Notes: generated by a model not told the origin, from the letters alone. A DNA stretch of 64,000 bases from Pseudomonas sp. PDM18 (GCF_014852585.1 NZ_JACVBX010000001.1:744001-808000); one strand, 5' to 3'; counted from the stretch's first letter, positions 17,948-28,013 are shown. A program made the numbers and translations.

Positions 17948-19465
17948 TCAGCGGCTGGTCACGGCAGTGCCGGTCGACTGAGTGGCTTCGGCGTATTCCG
18001 CCTCGGCTTCCTCGAAGCGCTGGATCATCGCCTTGGACGGCGCGGAGCCGAGCAGGCTGAAGACCACGATGGAAACGCTGGAGAGGATGAAGCCCGGAAT
18101 GATCTCGTACAGGCCAAGCCAGCCGAACTGCTTCCAGACGATCACGGTGACCGCGCCGACGATGATGCCGGCCAGCGCGCCATTGCGGGTCATGCCCTTC
18201 CACAGTACGGAGAACAGCACCAGCGGACCGAAAGCGGCGCCGAAGCCGGCCCAGGCGTAGGACACCAGGCCCAGGACGCGGTTGTCCGGGTTGGCGGCCA
18301 GGGCGATGGACACCAGCGCCACCAGCAGCACCATGGCACGACCGACCCACACCAGCTCCAGCTGGCTGGCGTTCTTGCGCAGGAAGGCCTTGTAGAAATC
18401 TTCGGTCAGCGCCGAGGAGCACACCAGCAGCTGGCAGCTCAGTGTGCTCATCACCGCGGCGAGGATGGCGGACAGCAGGATGCCGGCGATCCACGGGTTG
18501 AAGAGGATCTTCGCCAGCTCGATGAACACGCGCTCGTGGTTCTCGCCCACGGCACCGGCCTGCTCCGGGTGCGCCTGGAAGTAGGCGATGCCGAAGAAGC
18601 CCACGGCGACCGCGCCGCCCAGGCAGAGGATCATCCAGGTCATGGAGATGCGGCGGGCAGCCGGAATCGACTTCACCGAATCAGCGGCCATGAAGCGCGC
18701 CAGGATGTGCGGCTGGCCGAAGTAGCCCAGCCCCCAGGCCATCAGCGACAGCACGCCGACGAAGGAAGCGCCCTTGAACATGTCGAAGTTGGCCGCGTCC
18801 TTCAGCTCGATGGCAGCGAAGGTCGGCTCCACGCCGCCGGTGGCGAACAGCACGATCACCGGGGTGAGGATCAGCGCGAAGATCATCAGCGAAGCCTGCA
18901 CGGTGTCGGTCCAGCTCACCGCCAGGAAGCCACCGACGAAGGTGTAGGCGATGGTCGCGGCGGCACCGGCCCACAGGGCGGTCTCGTAGGACATGCCGAA
19001 GGTGCTTTCGAACAGGCGGGCGCCGGCGACGATGCCGGAGGCGCAGTAGATGGTGAAGAACACCAGGATCACCAGCGCGGAGATCACGCGCAGGATGCGG
19101 CTGTTGTCCTCGAAGCGGGTGCTGAAGTAGTCCGGCAGGGTCAGTGCGTTGCCGTTGTGCTCGGTGTGCACGCGCAGGCGGCCGGCGACGAACAGCCAGT
19201 TCAGGTAGGCGCCGCAGATCAGGCCGATGGCGATCCAGCTTTCCGAGATGCCCGACAGGTAGATGGCGCCCGGCAGCCCCATCAGCAGCCAGCCGCTCAT
19301 GTCCGAGGCACCGGCCGACAGCGCGGTGACGAAGCTGCCGAGGCTGCGGCCACCGAGGATGTAGTCGGAGAAGTTGTTGGTCGAACGATAGGCAGCCAGG
19401 CCGATCAGAACCATGGCCGCAATGTAGATCACGAAGGTGATCAGTGTTGGCGTGTTGACGCTCAT
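17948..19465 (-). CDS. putP: sodium/proline symporter
   Basis: The 505-residue protein of the sodium:solute symporter family starts MSVNTPTLITFVIYIAAMVL at ATG 19465, with AGGGGAG just upstream. The helix-2 motif ALSAGASDMSGWLLMGLPGA contains the Asp/Ser/Gly set needed for Na+ and proline binding, and later FGQPHILARFMA is conserved in PutP. About thirteen transmembrane helices are expected. It imports proline for use as a carbon and nitrogen source. No putA gene is adjacent; a 790-bp non-coding stretch lies upstream instead. Confidence 0.93.
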   Translation of the reverse strand: MSVNTPTLITFVIYIAAMVLIGLAAYRSTNNFSDYILGGRSLGSFVTALSAGASDMSGWLLMGLPGAIYLSGISESWIAIGLICGAYLNWLFVAGRLRVHTEHNGNALTLPDYFSTRFEDNSRILRVISALVILVFFTIYCASGIVAGARLFESTFGMSYETALWAGAAATIAYTFVGGFLAVSWTDTVQASLMIFALILTPVIVLFATGGVEPTFAAIELKDAANFDMFKGASFVGVLSLMAWGLGYFGQPHILARFMAADSVKSIPAARRISMTWMILCLGGAVAVGFFGIAYFQAHPEQAGAVGENHERVFIELAKILFNPWIAGILLSAILAAVMSTLSCQLLVCSSALTEDFYKAFLRKNASQLELVWVGRAMVLLVALVSIALAANPDNRVLGLVSYAWAGFGAAFGPLVLFSVLWKGMTRNGALAGIIVGAVTVIVWKQFGWLGLYEIIPGFILSSVSIVVFSLLGSAPSKAMIQRFEEAEAEYAEATQSTGTAVTSR

Positions 19466-20256
19466 GGGGACTCCCCTACAGCTTGTTTTTATCCGGGCTC
19501 GCGGGGTATCGCGGGCCTTGTCTGGCAGCCGGCGTGGTTGACGCCGGCCGGTTAGCGCTTGCTCACAAGCAGACCGGGTTGCGCGTGGGGCCAAACCGGC
19601 ACCGAACCGCTACGCCTCCCGACGCAGGCACGCCCTCGTCCTTGCTGGCGTCTTCCTGCAGCCACCGTCTCACCACGGCGACTTCCGCCCCGCCTTCGCC
19701 GGTAAGCGAGGTGCGGGCCGTTTCCCGGGCTGGGCCCGGTGATCCATCAGGCGCCGGAGTCGGCGCCAGCACTCCGGCAATGCGGAGCACGCCGTCCCAT
19801 GGACAGGCGGCACGGCAGGCCGGAGCGATTCGAAACTGGGTTCACGCGCGCATGGAGGTGCGGCAGGGGGTGGCCGGCGCACGAGGGCGCGGATTGTACA
19901 GAAAGCACCGGAGCGAATGGCGCCGCTGGTCCGAGGGCGGACGGCGCAGGACCACGGGCGGGCGCTGCGGGCCGGGCCGTGGCGGGCTGTGCAATGACAG
20001 CGATCGCGCAGCCAGGTGCGGGCGCGCTACAAGCAAATGCAGAACCGGTGATGGGCATGCTGCCCCTCCCGCGTATCGAGCTGGCTGTTGTTCTTGGTAT
20101 GACCGGGTTGCACCTGCAACACGGTGGGCGGACTCTATGGGTTGCACCCAACGGAATTCTTGCTGAAAGCTCTGGAGTTCTTGCAAAAGACTCCGACACC
20201 CGAAGGTCGACAATTGACGGTTCGATCAGCAATCCAGGTCGCGCAGGCCGACGGAT
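19466..20256. other. long non-coding region upstream of putP
   Basis: No credible gene is seen in 791 bases. Frames that stay open have no ribosome-binding site and no protein-like composition. Near the AraC end there are repeated GGTTGCACC pieces: GGTTGCACCTGCAAC (20106-20120), which is itself an inverted repeat, and GGGTTGCACCCAAC (20139-20152), which is another. They may be operator half-sites for the neighbouring regulator or a putP regulator. The rest shows only GC-rich inverted repeats. Confidence 0.55.
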
Positions 20257-21006
20257 TCAGCAGCGGCGCAGGCTGCCTGGGGTCAAGCCGAGGTATCGGC
20301 GCATCGCGGTGGTCAGCGCGCTCTGGCTGGAAAAGCCGCATTCGCCGGCCACGCCGACCAGCGGCAGATCGGTTTCGCGCAGCAGGCGCGCAGCGCGATC
20401 CAGGCGCTGGCGCAAAAGGTACTGGTGCGGCGTGAGGCCGACGCGGTCCTTGAACTGCGCGTGGAAGTGACTGGGGCTCAGGCAGGCCACCTGCGCAAGC
20501 TCCGCCACCGTGATACGCCGCGACAGGTGGTCGGCGATATAGCCGTCCAGCCGCTCCAGGTCCAGCGGCCCCTGGCGCGGCGCGCAGTCCTCGCCGAACA
20601 GACGCAGGTGCAGCGCGCGCAGCAGCACGCCGCCGAGGGCGCGGGCGAGCAATGGGTCATCGCCGTAGCGGGCGATCTCCGCGCCGGCGTAGCTGAGCAG
20701 GTGCTGGAAGTCCGCATCCAGGGTCGGGTAGCGCGGCATCTCGAACAACCGCGCCAGTAGCTCGCGATCCTGCTCGCCGGTGCCGGCCTCGTTCAGATCG
20801 AGGATCAGCATGCGGTTGTCGCCGAGCCCGGCGAACTCGTGGGCAACATCACCCGGCACCAGGCAGGCGCGCATCCGGCAGACCTCGCCACCGGCGCCGC
20901 CGATCTCGAATTCCGCGCGGCCGCTCAGGGACATCACCAACTGGTGATGGTCATGGGCGTGCTGGTCGGTCTGGTCGGACAGCGTGGCGAGGCGGGTATT
21001 GAACAT
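20257..21006 (-). CDS. AraC-family transcriptional regulator
   Basis: From ATG 21006 the product has 249 residues: an N-terminal cupin-like sensing domain (about 1-95, HAHDHHQLVMSLSGRAEFEI) and a C-terminal AraC double HTH (about 150-248). The HTH contains RRITVAELAQVACLSPSHFH and GVAGECGFSSQSALTTAMRR. Upstream of 21006 conservation is not expected and a longer reading crosses the intergenic region. The position between putP and the Zur-boxed receptor resembles the PAO1 proline regulator PruR, but I cannot confirm orthology. It is divergent from the TonB receptor. Confidence 0.85.
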   Translation of the reverse strand: MFNTRLATLSDQTDQHAHDHHQLVMSLSGRAEFEIGGAGGEVCRMRACLVPGDVAHEFAGLGDNRMLILDLNEAGTGEQDRELLARLFEMPRYPTLDADFQHLLSYAGAEIARYGDDPLLARALGGVLLRALHLRLFGEDCAPRQGPLDLERLDGYIADHLSRRITVAELAQVACLSPSHFHAQFKDRVGLTPHQYLLRQRLDRAARLLRETDLPLVGVAGECGFSSQSALTTAMRRYLGLTPGSLRRC

Positions 21007-21145
21007 GGCGCTGGGCTGATCAAATTTTGAGCATGGTACGGGATTCGACCAGGCCTGCCCAGCGCACAGGTGCAACCGGGCGCAACTCCAGGGATACGCA
21101 AGCACTAAAGCATCTAAGCCGGAAAATCTTGCTAACCGATAGATA

Positions 21146-21160
21146 TGTTATGTTATAACA
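21146..21160. promoter_or_regulatory. Zur box upstream of zinc-type TonB receptor
   Basis: TGTTATGTTATAACA matches the gamma-proteobacterial Zur core TGTTATANTATAACA at all defined positions but one. It lies 98 bases before the receptor ATG in an AT-rich patch. Repression by Zur-Zn is expected. Confidence 0.85.
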
Positions 21161-21257
21161 AATAACACATTCCCATTCCCCCTCCTCCGCCGCCTGGCGC
21201 ATCCCTGATCACGAGGGAGGGGTTCGCTTTGCCAGAAGAAAAAACCAGGAGTTCGTC

Positions 21258-23306
21258 ATGCCCCCATCCCTTCCTCGTCCGCGCTGGCGTTTAGCACCGC
21301 TGGGCCTCGCCTTGTGCGCCGGCGCGCCCTCGCTGGCCGATGCCGCCCCCACCGAACTGGAGCCCCAGGTGGTCACCGCCAACCCCCTGGGTGATGCCTC
21401 CCCCGCCGCCCCCAGCAGCGTCCTGCAGGGCGACGAGCTGACCCTGCGGCAGAAAGGCAGCCTGGGTGAAACCCTGAACGGCACGCCGGGCGTGTCCTCC
21501 ACCTGGTTCGGCCCCGGCGCCAGCCGCCCGGTGATCCGCGGCATGGACGGCGACCGCATCCGCATCCTGCGCAATGGCGTGGGCGCGCTGGACGCCTCGT
21601 CGCTGTCCTACGACCACGCCGTGCCGGAAGACCCCAACGTGGTCGAGCGCATCGAAGTCGTGCGCGGCCCGGCAGCCCTGCTCTACGGCGGCAACGCCAT
21701 CGGCGGCGTGGTCAACAGCTTCGACAACCGCATCCCCAGCGAACCGGTGGACGGCATCCACGGCCAGGGCGAGCTGCGCTACGGCGGCTCGGACACCACT
21801 CGCAGCAGCGCGGGCGCACTGGAGGCCGGCGACGGCACCTTCGCCCTGCACCTGGACGCCGGCTCCCGCGAGTTCAACGACCTGCGCATCCCCGGCTACG
21901 CCCATTCTGCACGCCAACGCCAGATCGATGGCGATGACGCCAAGCACCGCGTGAACAACAGCGACGGCCGCCAGGACAGCGGCGCCCTCGGCGGCAGCTA
22001 CCACTGGGATCACGGCTATGCCGGCCTGTCCTACAGCGGCTACGACAGCAACTACGGCTCGCCCGCCGAAGACGACGTGCGCCTGAAGATGCAGCAGGAT
22101 CGCTACGCCTTCGCCTCGGAAATCCGCGACCTCGACGGCCCCTTCAGCTCGGTGAAGCTGGACGCCGCCTACACCGAGTACCAGCACAAGGAAATCGAGG
22201 ACGGCGAGACCGGCACCACCTTCAAGAACGACGGCTACGAGGCGCGCATCGAGGCGCGGCACAAGCCCATCGGCCCGCTGGACGGCGTGGTCGGTGCGCA
22301 GGTCGCCAACAGCCGCTTCTCCGCGCTGGGGGAAGAAGCCTTCGTGCCGCATACAGAGACCGACAGCGCTGCGCTGTTCTTCCTGGAGAACTGGCAGGCC
22401 AGTGAGCGCCTGGCGCTGAACCTGGGCGGCCGCGTCGAGCACACGCGCATCAAGCCCAACGCCAAGGACAACGAGCGCTTCGCCGAGAACGACGGCTCGC
22501 GCAGTTTCACCGCCGGCAGCCTGTCCACCGGTGCCGTCTACAAGCTGACGCCGATCTGGTCGCTGGCCGGCACCCTGGCCTATACCGAGCGCGCGCCGAC
22601 CTTCTACGAGCTGTACGCCAACGGCGCCCACGCCGCCACCGGCACCTTCGAAGTCGGTGACGCCAACGCCAGCAAGGAAAAAGCCGTCTCCACCGACCTC
22701 GCCCTGCGCTTCGACAGCGAGCGCCACAAAGGCAGCGTCGGCGTGTTCTACAGCCGCTTCTCCAACTACATCGGCCTGCTGGCCAGCGGACGCTACCGCG
22801 ACGAGGAAGGCGCGGTGGTGGATGCCGGCGACGACGAGGCACTGCCCGAATACCTCTACAGCGGCGTGAAGGCGGACTTCTACGGCGTCGAGGCGCAGGA
22901 CCGCATCCACCTGCTGGACAGCCCCTACGGCCGCTTCGACCTGGAACTTTCCGGCGACTACACCCGCGCCAAGAACAAGGACACCGGCGAAGCCCTGCCA
23001 CGCATCGCCCCGCTGCGCCTGAACAGCGCGCTGCTGTGGGAGCTGCAGCAATGGCAGGCACGGGTCGGCGTGGAATACGCCGCCGACCAGAACCGCGTGC
23101 CGGAGAACGAGCTGCGCACCGACGGCTACACCACCCTCGGCGCCAGCGTCGGCTACCGCTTCGACCTGGGCGACAGCCGCTGGCTGGCCTTCGTCAAGGG
23201 CGAGAACCTGACCAACCAGACCGTGCGCTACGCCAGCTCCATCCTGCGCGACAGCGTGCCCGCCGGCGGGCGCGGCATTCAGGCGGGGGTCAAGGTCGCG
23301 TTCTGA
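21258..23306 (+). CDS. TonB-dependent receptor, ZnuD-like (zinc uptake)
   Basis: The 682-residue protein has a signal peptide (cleavage near LADAAPTE). A TonB box-like LEPQVVTANPL leads into a plug domain with RPVIRGMDGDRIRILRNGVG and VERIEVVRGPAALLYGGNAI. A beta-barrel follows, ending in GIQAGVKVAF with the C-terminal Phe of outer-membrane proteins. A His/Asp-rich loop (DHAVPEDPN region) fits the ZnuD group. The near-perfect Zur box upstream supports zinc import. The ATG is preceded by CCAGGAG. It is convergent with the DUF815 ATPase, four bases apart. Confidence 0.9.
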   Translation: MPPSLPRPRWRLAPLGLALCAGAPSLADAAPTELEPQVVTANPLGDASPAAPSSVLQGDELTLRQKGSLGETLNGTPGVSSTWFGPGASRPVIRGMDGDRIRILRNGVGALDASSLSYDHAVPEDPNVVERIEVVRGPAALLYGGNAIGGVVNSFDNRIPSEPVDGIHGQGELRYGGSDTTRSSAGALEAGDGTFALHLDAGSREFNDLRIPGYAHSARQRQIDGDDAKHRVNNSDGRQDSGALGGSYHWDHGYAGLSYSGYDSNYGSPAEDDVRLKMQQDRYAFASEIRDLDGPFSSVKLDAAYTEYQHKEIEDGETGTTFKNDGYEARIEARHKPIGPLDGVVGAQVANSRFSALGEEAFVPHTETDSAALFFLENWQASERLALNLGGRVEHTRIKPNAKDNERFAENDGSRSFTAGSLSTGAVYKLTPIWSLAGTLAYTERAPTFYELYANGAHAATGTFEVGDANASKEKAVSTDLALRFDSERHKGSVGVFYSRFSNYIGLLASGRYRDEEGAVVDAGDDEALPEYLYSGVKADFYGVEAQDRIHLLDSPYGRFDLELSGDYTRAKNKDTGEALPRIAPLRLNSALLWELQQWQARVGVEYAADQNRVPENELRTDGYTTLGASVGYRFDLGDSRWLAFVKGENLTNQTVRYASSILRDSVPAGGRGIQAGVKVAF

Positions 23307-23310
23307 TGTT

Positions 23311-24174
23311 CTAGCGCTGACGCCCGGCGTAATCCCGGGCGAACTGTGCGGCGATCCGCCCGGACCGCGACCCGCGATGGGTCGCCCAGCGGATCGCCGC
23401 CTGCTCCCACACCTCCTGCTGCATACCGCCAAGGCCGTGAGACTCCAGCCAGCGGGCAACCGCCTCCAGGTACTGCTCCTGGCTGAAGGCATAGAAAGAT
23501 ATCCACAGGCCGAAACGTTCGGAGAGCGAGATCTTCTCTTCCACCGCCTCGCCAGGGTGCAACTCGCCGCTCTCGCTCCGCTGGAACGACAGGTTGTCTT
23601 CGGCGCGCTCGGCCAGCAGGTGGCGGCGGTTGGACGTCGCGTAGATCAGCACGTTGCCGGACTGCCCCGCCACCGAACCGTCGAGCACGGTCTTCAGACC
23701 CTTGTAACCGGTCTCGCCGTCCTCGAAGGACAGGTCGTCGCAGAACAGGATGAAGCGCTCCTGGCGGTGGCGCAGCAAGTCGATGATCTGCGGCAGGTCA
23801 GCCAAGTGCTCCTTGTCCACTTCGATCAGACGCAGCCCTTCGGCATGGAAGGCATGCAGGCAGGCCTTCACCAGCGAACTCTTGCCGGTGCCGCGGGCGC
23901 CGGTCAGCAGCACGTTGTTGGCCGGGCGGCCGGAGACGAACTGGCGGGTGTTCTGCTCGATCAGCGCCTTCTGCCGGTCGACGTTGCGCAGGTCGTTGAA
24001 GGCGATCAGTGCCGGTTCGATCACCGGCGTCAGGCGCGGCTGGCCCTGGCGGTATTCCCACAGGTGGGCGATGGCGCCTTCTTCCAGCGCCAGTTCGGGC
24101 CGCGCAGGCAGGGATTGTTCGAGCAACCGGGCGATTCGGGCCAGTTGTTCAGCGATAGCAGACATGTCGGTCAT
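23311..24174 (-). CDS. AAA-type ATP-binding protein, DUF815 family
   Basis: The 287-residue protein has a Walker A motif NNVLLTGARGTGKSSLVKA and a Walker B-like RFILFCDDLSFED. It also has NVLIYATSNRRHLL and an arginine-finger-like SLSERFGLWISF, the standard DUF815 layout (AAA ATPase without a partner domain). A phosphate loop at about residue 90 and the total length fit. Its role is unknown; DUF815 proteins are widespread cytoplasmic ATPases. It is divergent from an AraC regulator with an 84-bp gap. Confidence 0.87.
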   Translation of the reverse strand: MTDMSAIAEQLARIARLLEQSLPARPELALEEGAIAHLWEYRQGQPRLTPVIEPALIAFNDLRNVDRQKALIEQNTRQFVSGRPANNVLLTGARGTGKSSLVKACLHAFHAEGLRLIEVDKEHLADLPQIIDLLRHRQERFILFCDDLSFEDGETGYKGLKTVLDGSVAGQSGNVLIYATSNRRHLLAERAEDNLSFQRSESGELHPGEAVEEKISLSERFGLWISFYAFSQEQYLEAVARWLESHGLGGMQQEVWEQAAIRWATHRGSRSGRIAAQFARDYAGRQR

Positions 24175-24258
24175 GGCGGGATCATCGATGCAGATGGGGG
24201 CTGTTCAGCAGCCTAACGATGGATGAAAGTGGTCGTCTAACGACAAACAGGCATCCAC

Positions 24259-25065
24259 ATGCGTAAAAAGGACATTGCAGCCCCACTGCTGGAAAACCAC
24301 GGCGACGAACGGGCAGCCAGCCCGGTGGCGGCCATCGCCCTGGACTTCCCCGATGGGCATCAGGTGCCTGCGCACAGCCATCACCGCGCGCAACTGCTCT
24401 ACGCCGTGCGCGGGGTGCTGGTGGTGGGTAGCGCCAGTGGCCAATGGGTGGTGCCGGACAACCGCGGCCTGTGGATACCCGGCGGCGTGGAGCACTGGAC
24501 GCGGATGGTCGGCAACGTGCGGGTGCGAACCCTCTATGTGGAACCGGGCAGCGCCCCGCACCTGCCGCCGGACTGCTGCGTGCTGGCGGTTTCGCCGCTG
24601 CTACGGGAATTGATCCTGGCGGCGCTTTCGATCAGCGGCGAGGTCGCCCCGGACTCCCGCGACGGTCGCGTCCTCGGCCTGATGCTCGATGAACTGCGTG
24701 AAGACCCGATCCTGCCGCTGCACCTGCCCTTACCCACCCATCCGCGCCTGCGCGCGTTGTGCCAGGCCATTCAGGCCCAGCCCGGCGACAACGCCAGTCT
24801 TACCGACTGGGCCGCCCGGCTGAATGTCGACAGCAAGACGGTGCAGCGCTGGTTCTTCGCCGAAACCGGGCTGACCTTCGGCCAATGGCGGCAACAGGCG
24901 CGCCTGCTGGCCGCGCTGGAGCGCCTGGCCCTGGGCGAAAGCGTGCTGAGTGTGGCGCTGGAAGTGGGCTACAGCACGCCCAGCGCCTTCAGCGCCATGT
25001 TCAGCCGTCAGTTCGGCCGGCCGCCCAGCGATTTCCTACGGCAGCGCCCGCTAATCCGTACGTAA
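24259..25065 (+). CDS. AraC-family regulator with N-terminal cupin domain
   Basis: The 268-residue protein has a cupin sensing half (about 20-110; VPAHSHHRAQLLYAVRGVLV, GLWIPGGVEHWTRM) and an AraC HTH at the C-terminus (about 165-262). The HTH includes TDWAARLNVDSKTVQRWFFA and VALEVGYSTPSAFSAMFSRQ. This arrangement matches the NimR/YdiP-like group that often controls a neighbouring exporter or metabolic gene. It is divergent from the DUF815 gene and is followed by asrA, which has its own heat-shock promoter. The target is unknown. Confidence 0.87.
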   Translation: MRKKDIAAPLLENHGDERAASPVAAIALDFPDGHQVPAHSHHRAQLLYAVRGVLVVGSASGQWVVPDNRGLWIPGGVEHWTRMVGNVRVRTLYVEPGSAPHLPPDCCVLAVSPLLRELILAALSISGEVAPDSRDGRVLGLMLDELREDPILPLHLPLPTHPRLRALCQAIQAQPGDNASLTDWAARLNVDSKTVQRWFFAETGLTFGQWRQQARLLAALERLALGESVLSVALEVGYSTPSAFSAMFSRQFGRPPSDFLRQRPLIRT

Positions 25066-25124
25066 GTTCCGTGCGCGCACAATCGGCTGCAACATCTTCG
25101 GATACATCCTTCGAAACGATGGGA

Positions 25125-25153
25125 TTGAAACCCCGTGCTGGTTTCCCCATCTA
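25125..25153 (+). promoter_or_regulatory. sigma-32 (RpoH) heat-shock promoter of asrA
   Basis: TTGAAA (25125-25130) and CCCCATCTA (25145-25153) are separated by 14 bases, matching the heat-shock consensus CTTGAAA-N13/15-CCCCATnT. It lies 31 bases before the Lon-like gene start. Confidence 0.88.
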
Positions 25154-25183
25154 GACTGTCATGTTCAATCAGTCAGGTGCCTC

Positions 25184-27583
25184 ATGAGCGACCACGACGA
25201 GATTCACGATATCCATAGCGCCGAAGAGGTCAGCAACACCGGGCTGGTGTTGCCGGGGCAGAACCTGCCGACCACGGTCTACGTCATTCCGATCCACAAC
25301 CGCCCATTCTTCCCCGCGCAGGTGCTGCCGGTGATCGTCAACGAGGAACCGTGGGCCGAGACGCTGGAACTGGTCGCCAAGACCGAGCACCACAGCCTGG
25401 CGCTGTTCTTCATGGAGAACCCGCCGGAAGACCCGCGCCACTTCGACCCGGACAGCCTGCCCGAGCACGGCACCCTGGTGCGCGTGCACCACGCTAGCCG
25501 CGAAGGCGGCAAGCTGCAGTTCGTCGCCCAGGGCCTGTCGCGCGTGCGCATCCGCGGCTGGATCAAGCGCCACCGCCCGCCCTTCCTGGTGGAAGTGGAG
25601 TATCCGCACACTCCCAACGACCCGAGTGACGAGGTGAAGGCCTACGGCATGGCCCTGATCAACGCGATCAAGGAACTGCTGCCGCTCAACCCGCTGTACA
25701 GCGAAGAGCTGAAGAACTACCTCAACCGCTTCAACCCCAACGATCCGTCGCCGCTGACCGACTTCGCCGCCGCGCTGACCACCGCGCCGGGCTCCGAGTT
25801 GCAGGGCGTGCTGGACACCGTGCCGATGCTCAAGCGCATGGAGAAGGTACTGCCGCTGCTGCGCAAGGAAGTGGAAGTCGCGCGCCTGCAGAAGGAGCTG
25901 TCCGCCGAGGTCAACCGCAAGATCGGCGAACGCCAGCGCGAGTTCTTCCTGCAGGAACAGCTGAAGATCATCCAGCAGGAACTGGGCATCACCAAGGACG
26001 ACAAGAGCGCCGACTCCGATGAATTCCGTGCACGCCTGGAAGGCAAGACCCTGCCCGACCAGGCGAAAAAGCGCATCGATGAAGAGCTGAACAAGCTGTC
26101 GATCCTGGAGACCGGCTCGCCGGAATACGCCGTCACGCGCAATTACCTCGACTGGGCGACCTCGGTGCCGTGGGGCCTGATGGGCGTCGACAAGCTCGAT
26201 CTCAAGCACGCGCGCAAGGTCCTCGACCGCCACCATTCCGGGCTGGAAGACGTGAAGGACCGCATCCTCGAATTCCTCGCGGTAGGCACCTTCAAGGGCG
26301 AGATCGCCGGCTCCATCGTGCTGCTGGTAGGCCCGCCCGGCGTGGGCAAGACCAGCATCGGCAAGTCCATCGCCGAGAGCCTGGGGCGGCCGTTCTATCG
26401 CTTCAGCGTCGGCGGCATGCGTGACGAGGCCGAGATCAAGGGCCACCGCCGCACCTACATCGGCGCCCTGCCCGGCAAGCTGGTGCAGGCGCTGAAGGAC
26501 GTCGAGGTGATGAACCCGGTGATCATGCTCGACGAGATCGACAAGCTCGGCAGCAGCTACCAGGGCGACCCCGCCTCGGCGCTGCTGGAGACGCTGGATC
26601 CGGAGCAGAACGTGGAGTTCCTCGACCACTACCTGGACCTGCGCCTGGACCTGTCCAAGGTGCTGTTTGTCTGCACCGCCAACACCCTGGACTCCATCCC
26701 CGGTCCGCTGCTGGACCGCATGGAAGTCATCCGCCTGTCCGGCTACATCGCCGAGGAGAAGCTGGCTATCGCCAAGCGTCACCTGTGGCCCAAGCAGCTG
26801 GAAAAGGCCGGCGTGCCGAAGCATCGCCTGTCGATCAACGACGCCGCCTTGCGCGCGGTGATCGAGGGCTATGCCCGCGAGGCCGGCGTGCGCCAGCTGG
26901 AGAAAGTGCTCGGCAAGCTGGTGCGCAAGTCAGTGATGAAGCTGCTGGAAGACCCCGAGTCGGTGGTGAAGATCGGTGCCAAGGACCTCGAGGAATACCT
27001 CGGTACGCCAGTGTTCCGCACCGAGCAGGTGCTTTCCGGCGTCGGCGTGATCACCGGCCTTGCCTGGACCAGCATGGGCGGCGCTACCCTGCCCATCGAG
27101 GCGACGCGCATCCACACGCTGAACCGCGGCTTCAAGCTCACCGGACAACTGGGCGACGTGATGAAGGAGTCGGCAGAGATCGCCTACAGCTACATCAGCT
27201 CGAACCTGAAGAAGTACGGCGGCGAGTCGAGCTTCTTCGACCAGGCCTTCGTCCACCTGCATGTACCCGAGGGCGCCACGCCCAAGGACGGCCCCAGCGC
27301 AGGCGTGACCATGGCCAGCGCCCTGCTGTCCCTGGCGCGCAACCAGGCGCCGAAGAAAGGCGTAGCCATGACTGGCGAGCTGACACTCACCGGGCAGGTG
27401 CTGCCCATTGGCGGGGTGCGCGAGAAGGTCATCGCGGCGCGCCGGCAGAAAATCTTCGAGCTGATCCTGCCCGAGTCCAACCGCGGCGACTTCGAGGAGC
27501 TGCCGGAGTACCTGAAGGAAGGCCTGACGGTGCATTTTGCCAAGCGCTATGGGGACGTGGCGAAGGTGCTGTTCCCGGGCTGA
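25184..27583 (+). CDS. asrA: ATP-dependent Lon-like protease (AsrA-type)
   Basis: The 799-residue protein has a Lon substrate-binding N-domain, an AAA+ module with Walker [10 protein letters not shown] (from residue 383), and the proteolytic domain. The Ser-Lys dyad is S705 (KDGPSAGVT) and K748, 43 residues apart as in Lon. A sigma-32 promoter lies 31 bases upstream. In P. aeruginosa a second Lon-like protease (AsrA) is heat-inducible and aminoglycoside-responsive; gene context beside a zinc-type TonB receptor and an AraC regulator agrees. The symbol is assigned by this context and is less certain than the family. It degrades misfolded or regulatory cytoplasmic proteins. Confidence 0.9.
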   Translation: MSDHDEIHDIHSAEEVSNTGLVLPGQNLPTTVYVIPIHNRPFFPAQVLPVIVNEEPWAETLELVAKTEHHSLALFFMENPPEDPRHFDPDSLPEHGTLVRVHHASREGGKLQFVAQGLSRVRIRGWIKRHRPPFLVEVEYPHTPNDPSDEVKAYGMALINAIKELLPLNPLYSEELKNYLNRFNPNDPSPLTDFAAALTTAPGSELQGVLDTVPMLKRMEKVLPLLRKEVEVARLQKELSAEVNRKIGERQREFFLQEQLKIIQQELGITKDDKSADSDEFRARLEGKTLPDQAKKRIDEELNKLSILETGSPEYAVTRNYLDWATSVPWGLMGVDKLDLKHARKVLDRHHSGLEDVKDRILEFLAVGTFKGEIAGSIVLLVGPPGVGKTSIGKSIAESLGRPFYRFSVGGMRDEAEIKGHRRTYIGALPGKLVQALKDVEVMNPVIMLDEIDKLGSSYQGDPASALLETLDPEQNVEFLDHYLDLRLDLSKVLFVCTANTLDSIPGPLLDRMEVIRLSGYIAEEKLAIAKRHLWPKQLEKAGVPKHRLSINDAALRAVIEGYAREAGVRQLEKVLGKLVRKSVMKLLEDPESVVKIGAKDLEEYLGTPVFRTEQVLSGVGVITGLAWTSMGGATLPIEATRIHTLNRGFKLTGQLGDVMKESAEIAYSYISSNLKKYGGESSFFDQAFVHLHVPEGATPKDGPSAGVTMASALLSLARNQAPKKGVAMTGELTLTGQVLPIGGVREKVIAARRQKIFELILPESNRGDFEELPEYLKEGLTVHFAKRYGDVAKVLFPG

Positions 27584-27615
27584 CGTCCTGAGTCTGAGTG
27601 GCTCGCTCTTACCCC

Positions 27616-27643
27616 TGTAGGAGCGAGCCTGCTCGCGAACCGC
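27616..27643. repeat. REP element, TAGGAGCGAGC type
   Basis: The core TAGGAGCGAGCCTGCTCGCG is the same palindrome family as at 7146-7172, 37054-37080 and 59262-59334. Confidence 0.8.
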
Positions 27644-27946
27644 TCAACGCCGAACTTCCCTTGTAGTAGCAGGCCATGGCCGCGACCGAGGACAAGGTCC
27701 GCGCCCACAATTCCACTCCGGGCCGCCATGGAAGCGGACACATCTGTGGCATTCGCTGCGGCTAATATGCTGCTCCCGGCAACGTCTGTGCCTAGCCCAA
27801 CGCCGGCACTGCCGGCGAGTTGCGGGCGTGGCCCGCTCCTGCACGAAATCCCCCACAGTGCGAAGGGAGAAGGTGCGTAGGGCGCATAACGCTACCCGCC
27901 AACAGCCTGAGCGCGATACCCAACAGGGAGTAGTCCACTCGTCGAC

Positions 27947-27960
27947 TTGATTCAGATCAT
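27947..27960 (+). promoter_or_regulatory. Anr/Dnr (FNR-type) box
   Basis: TTGATTCAGATCAT matches the FNR-type consensus TTGAT-N4-ATCAA at all but the last base. It is centred about 60 bases before the DGC-domain gene start, a position compatible with activation under low oxygen. Confidence 0.65.
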
Positions 27961-28013
27961 GTCGCGGCAAGGCGTCGCGGCAGGACACTGCGGGACTCAC
28001 CCTGGAGGTCCCC

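Larger units (their letters stand above)
27584..28013. other. repeat-bearing intergenic region
   Basis: No gene was seen. The left two thirds hold a REP copy (27616-27643) and scattered REP-like fragments. Near the right end lies an Anr/Dnr-type box before the DGC-domain gene. Confidence 0.6.

Noticed and set aside
19739..20470. open frames in the putP upstream region
   Set aside because: No ribosome-binding sites, no recognisable motifs, and they run into the AraC gene on the other strand.
21291..23492. 733-codon open frame antisense to the ZnuD-like receptor
   Set aside because: The sense strand encodes a complete TonB receptor. The antisense composition is artefactual.
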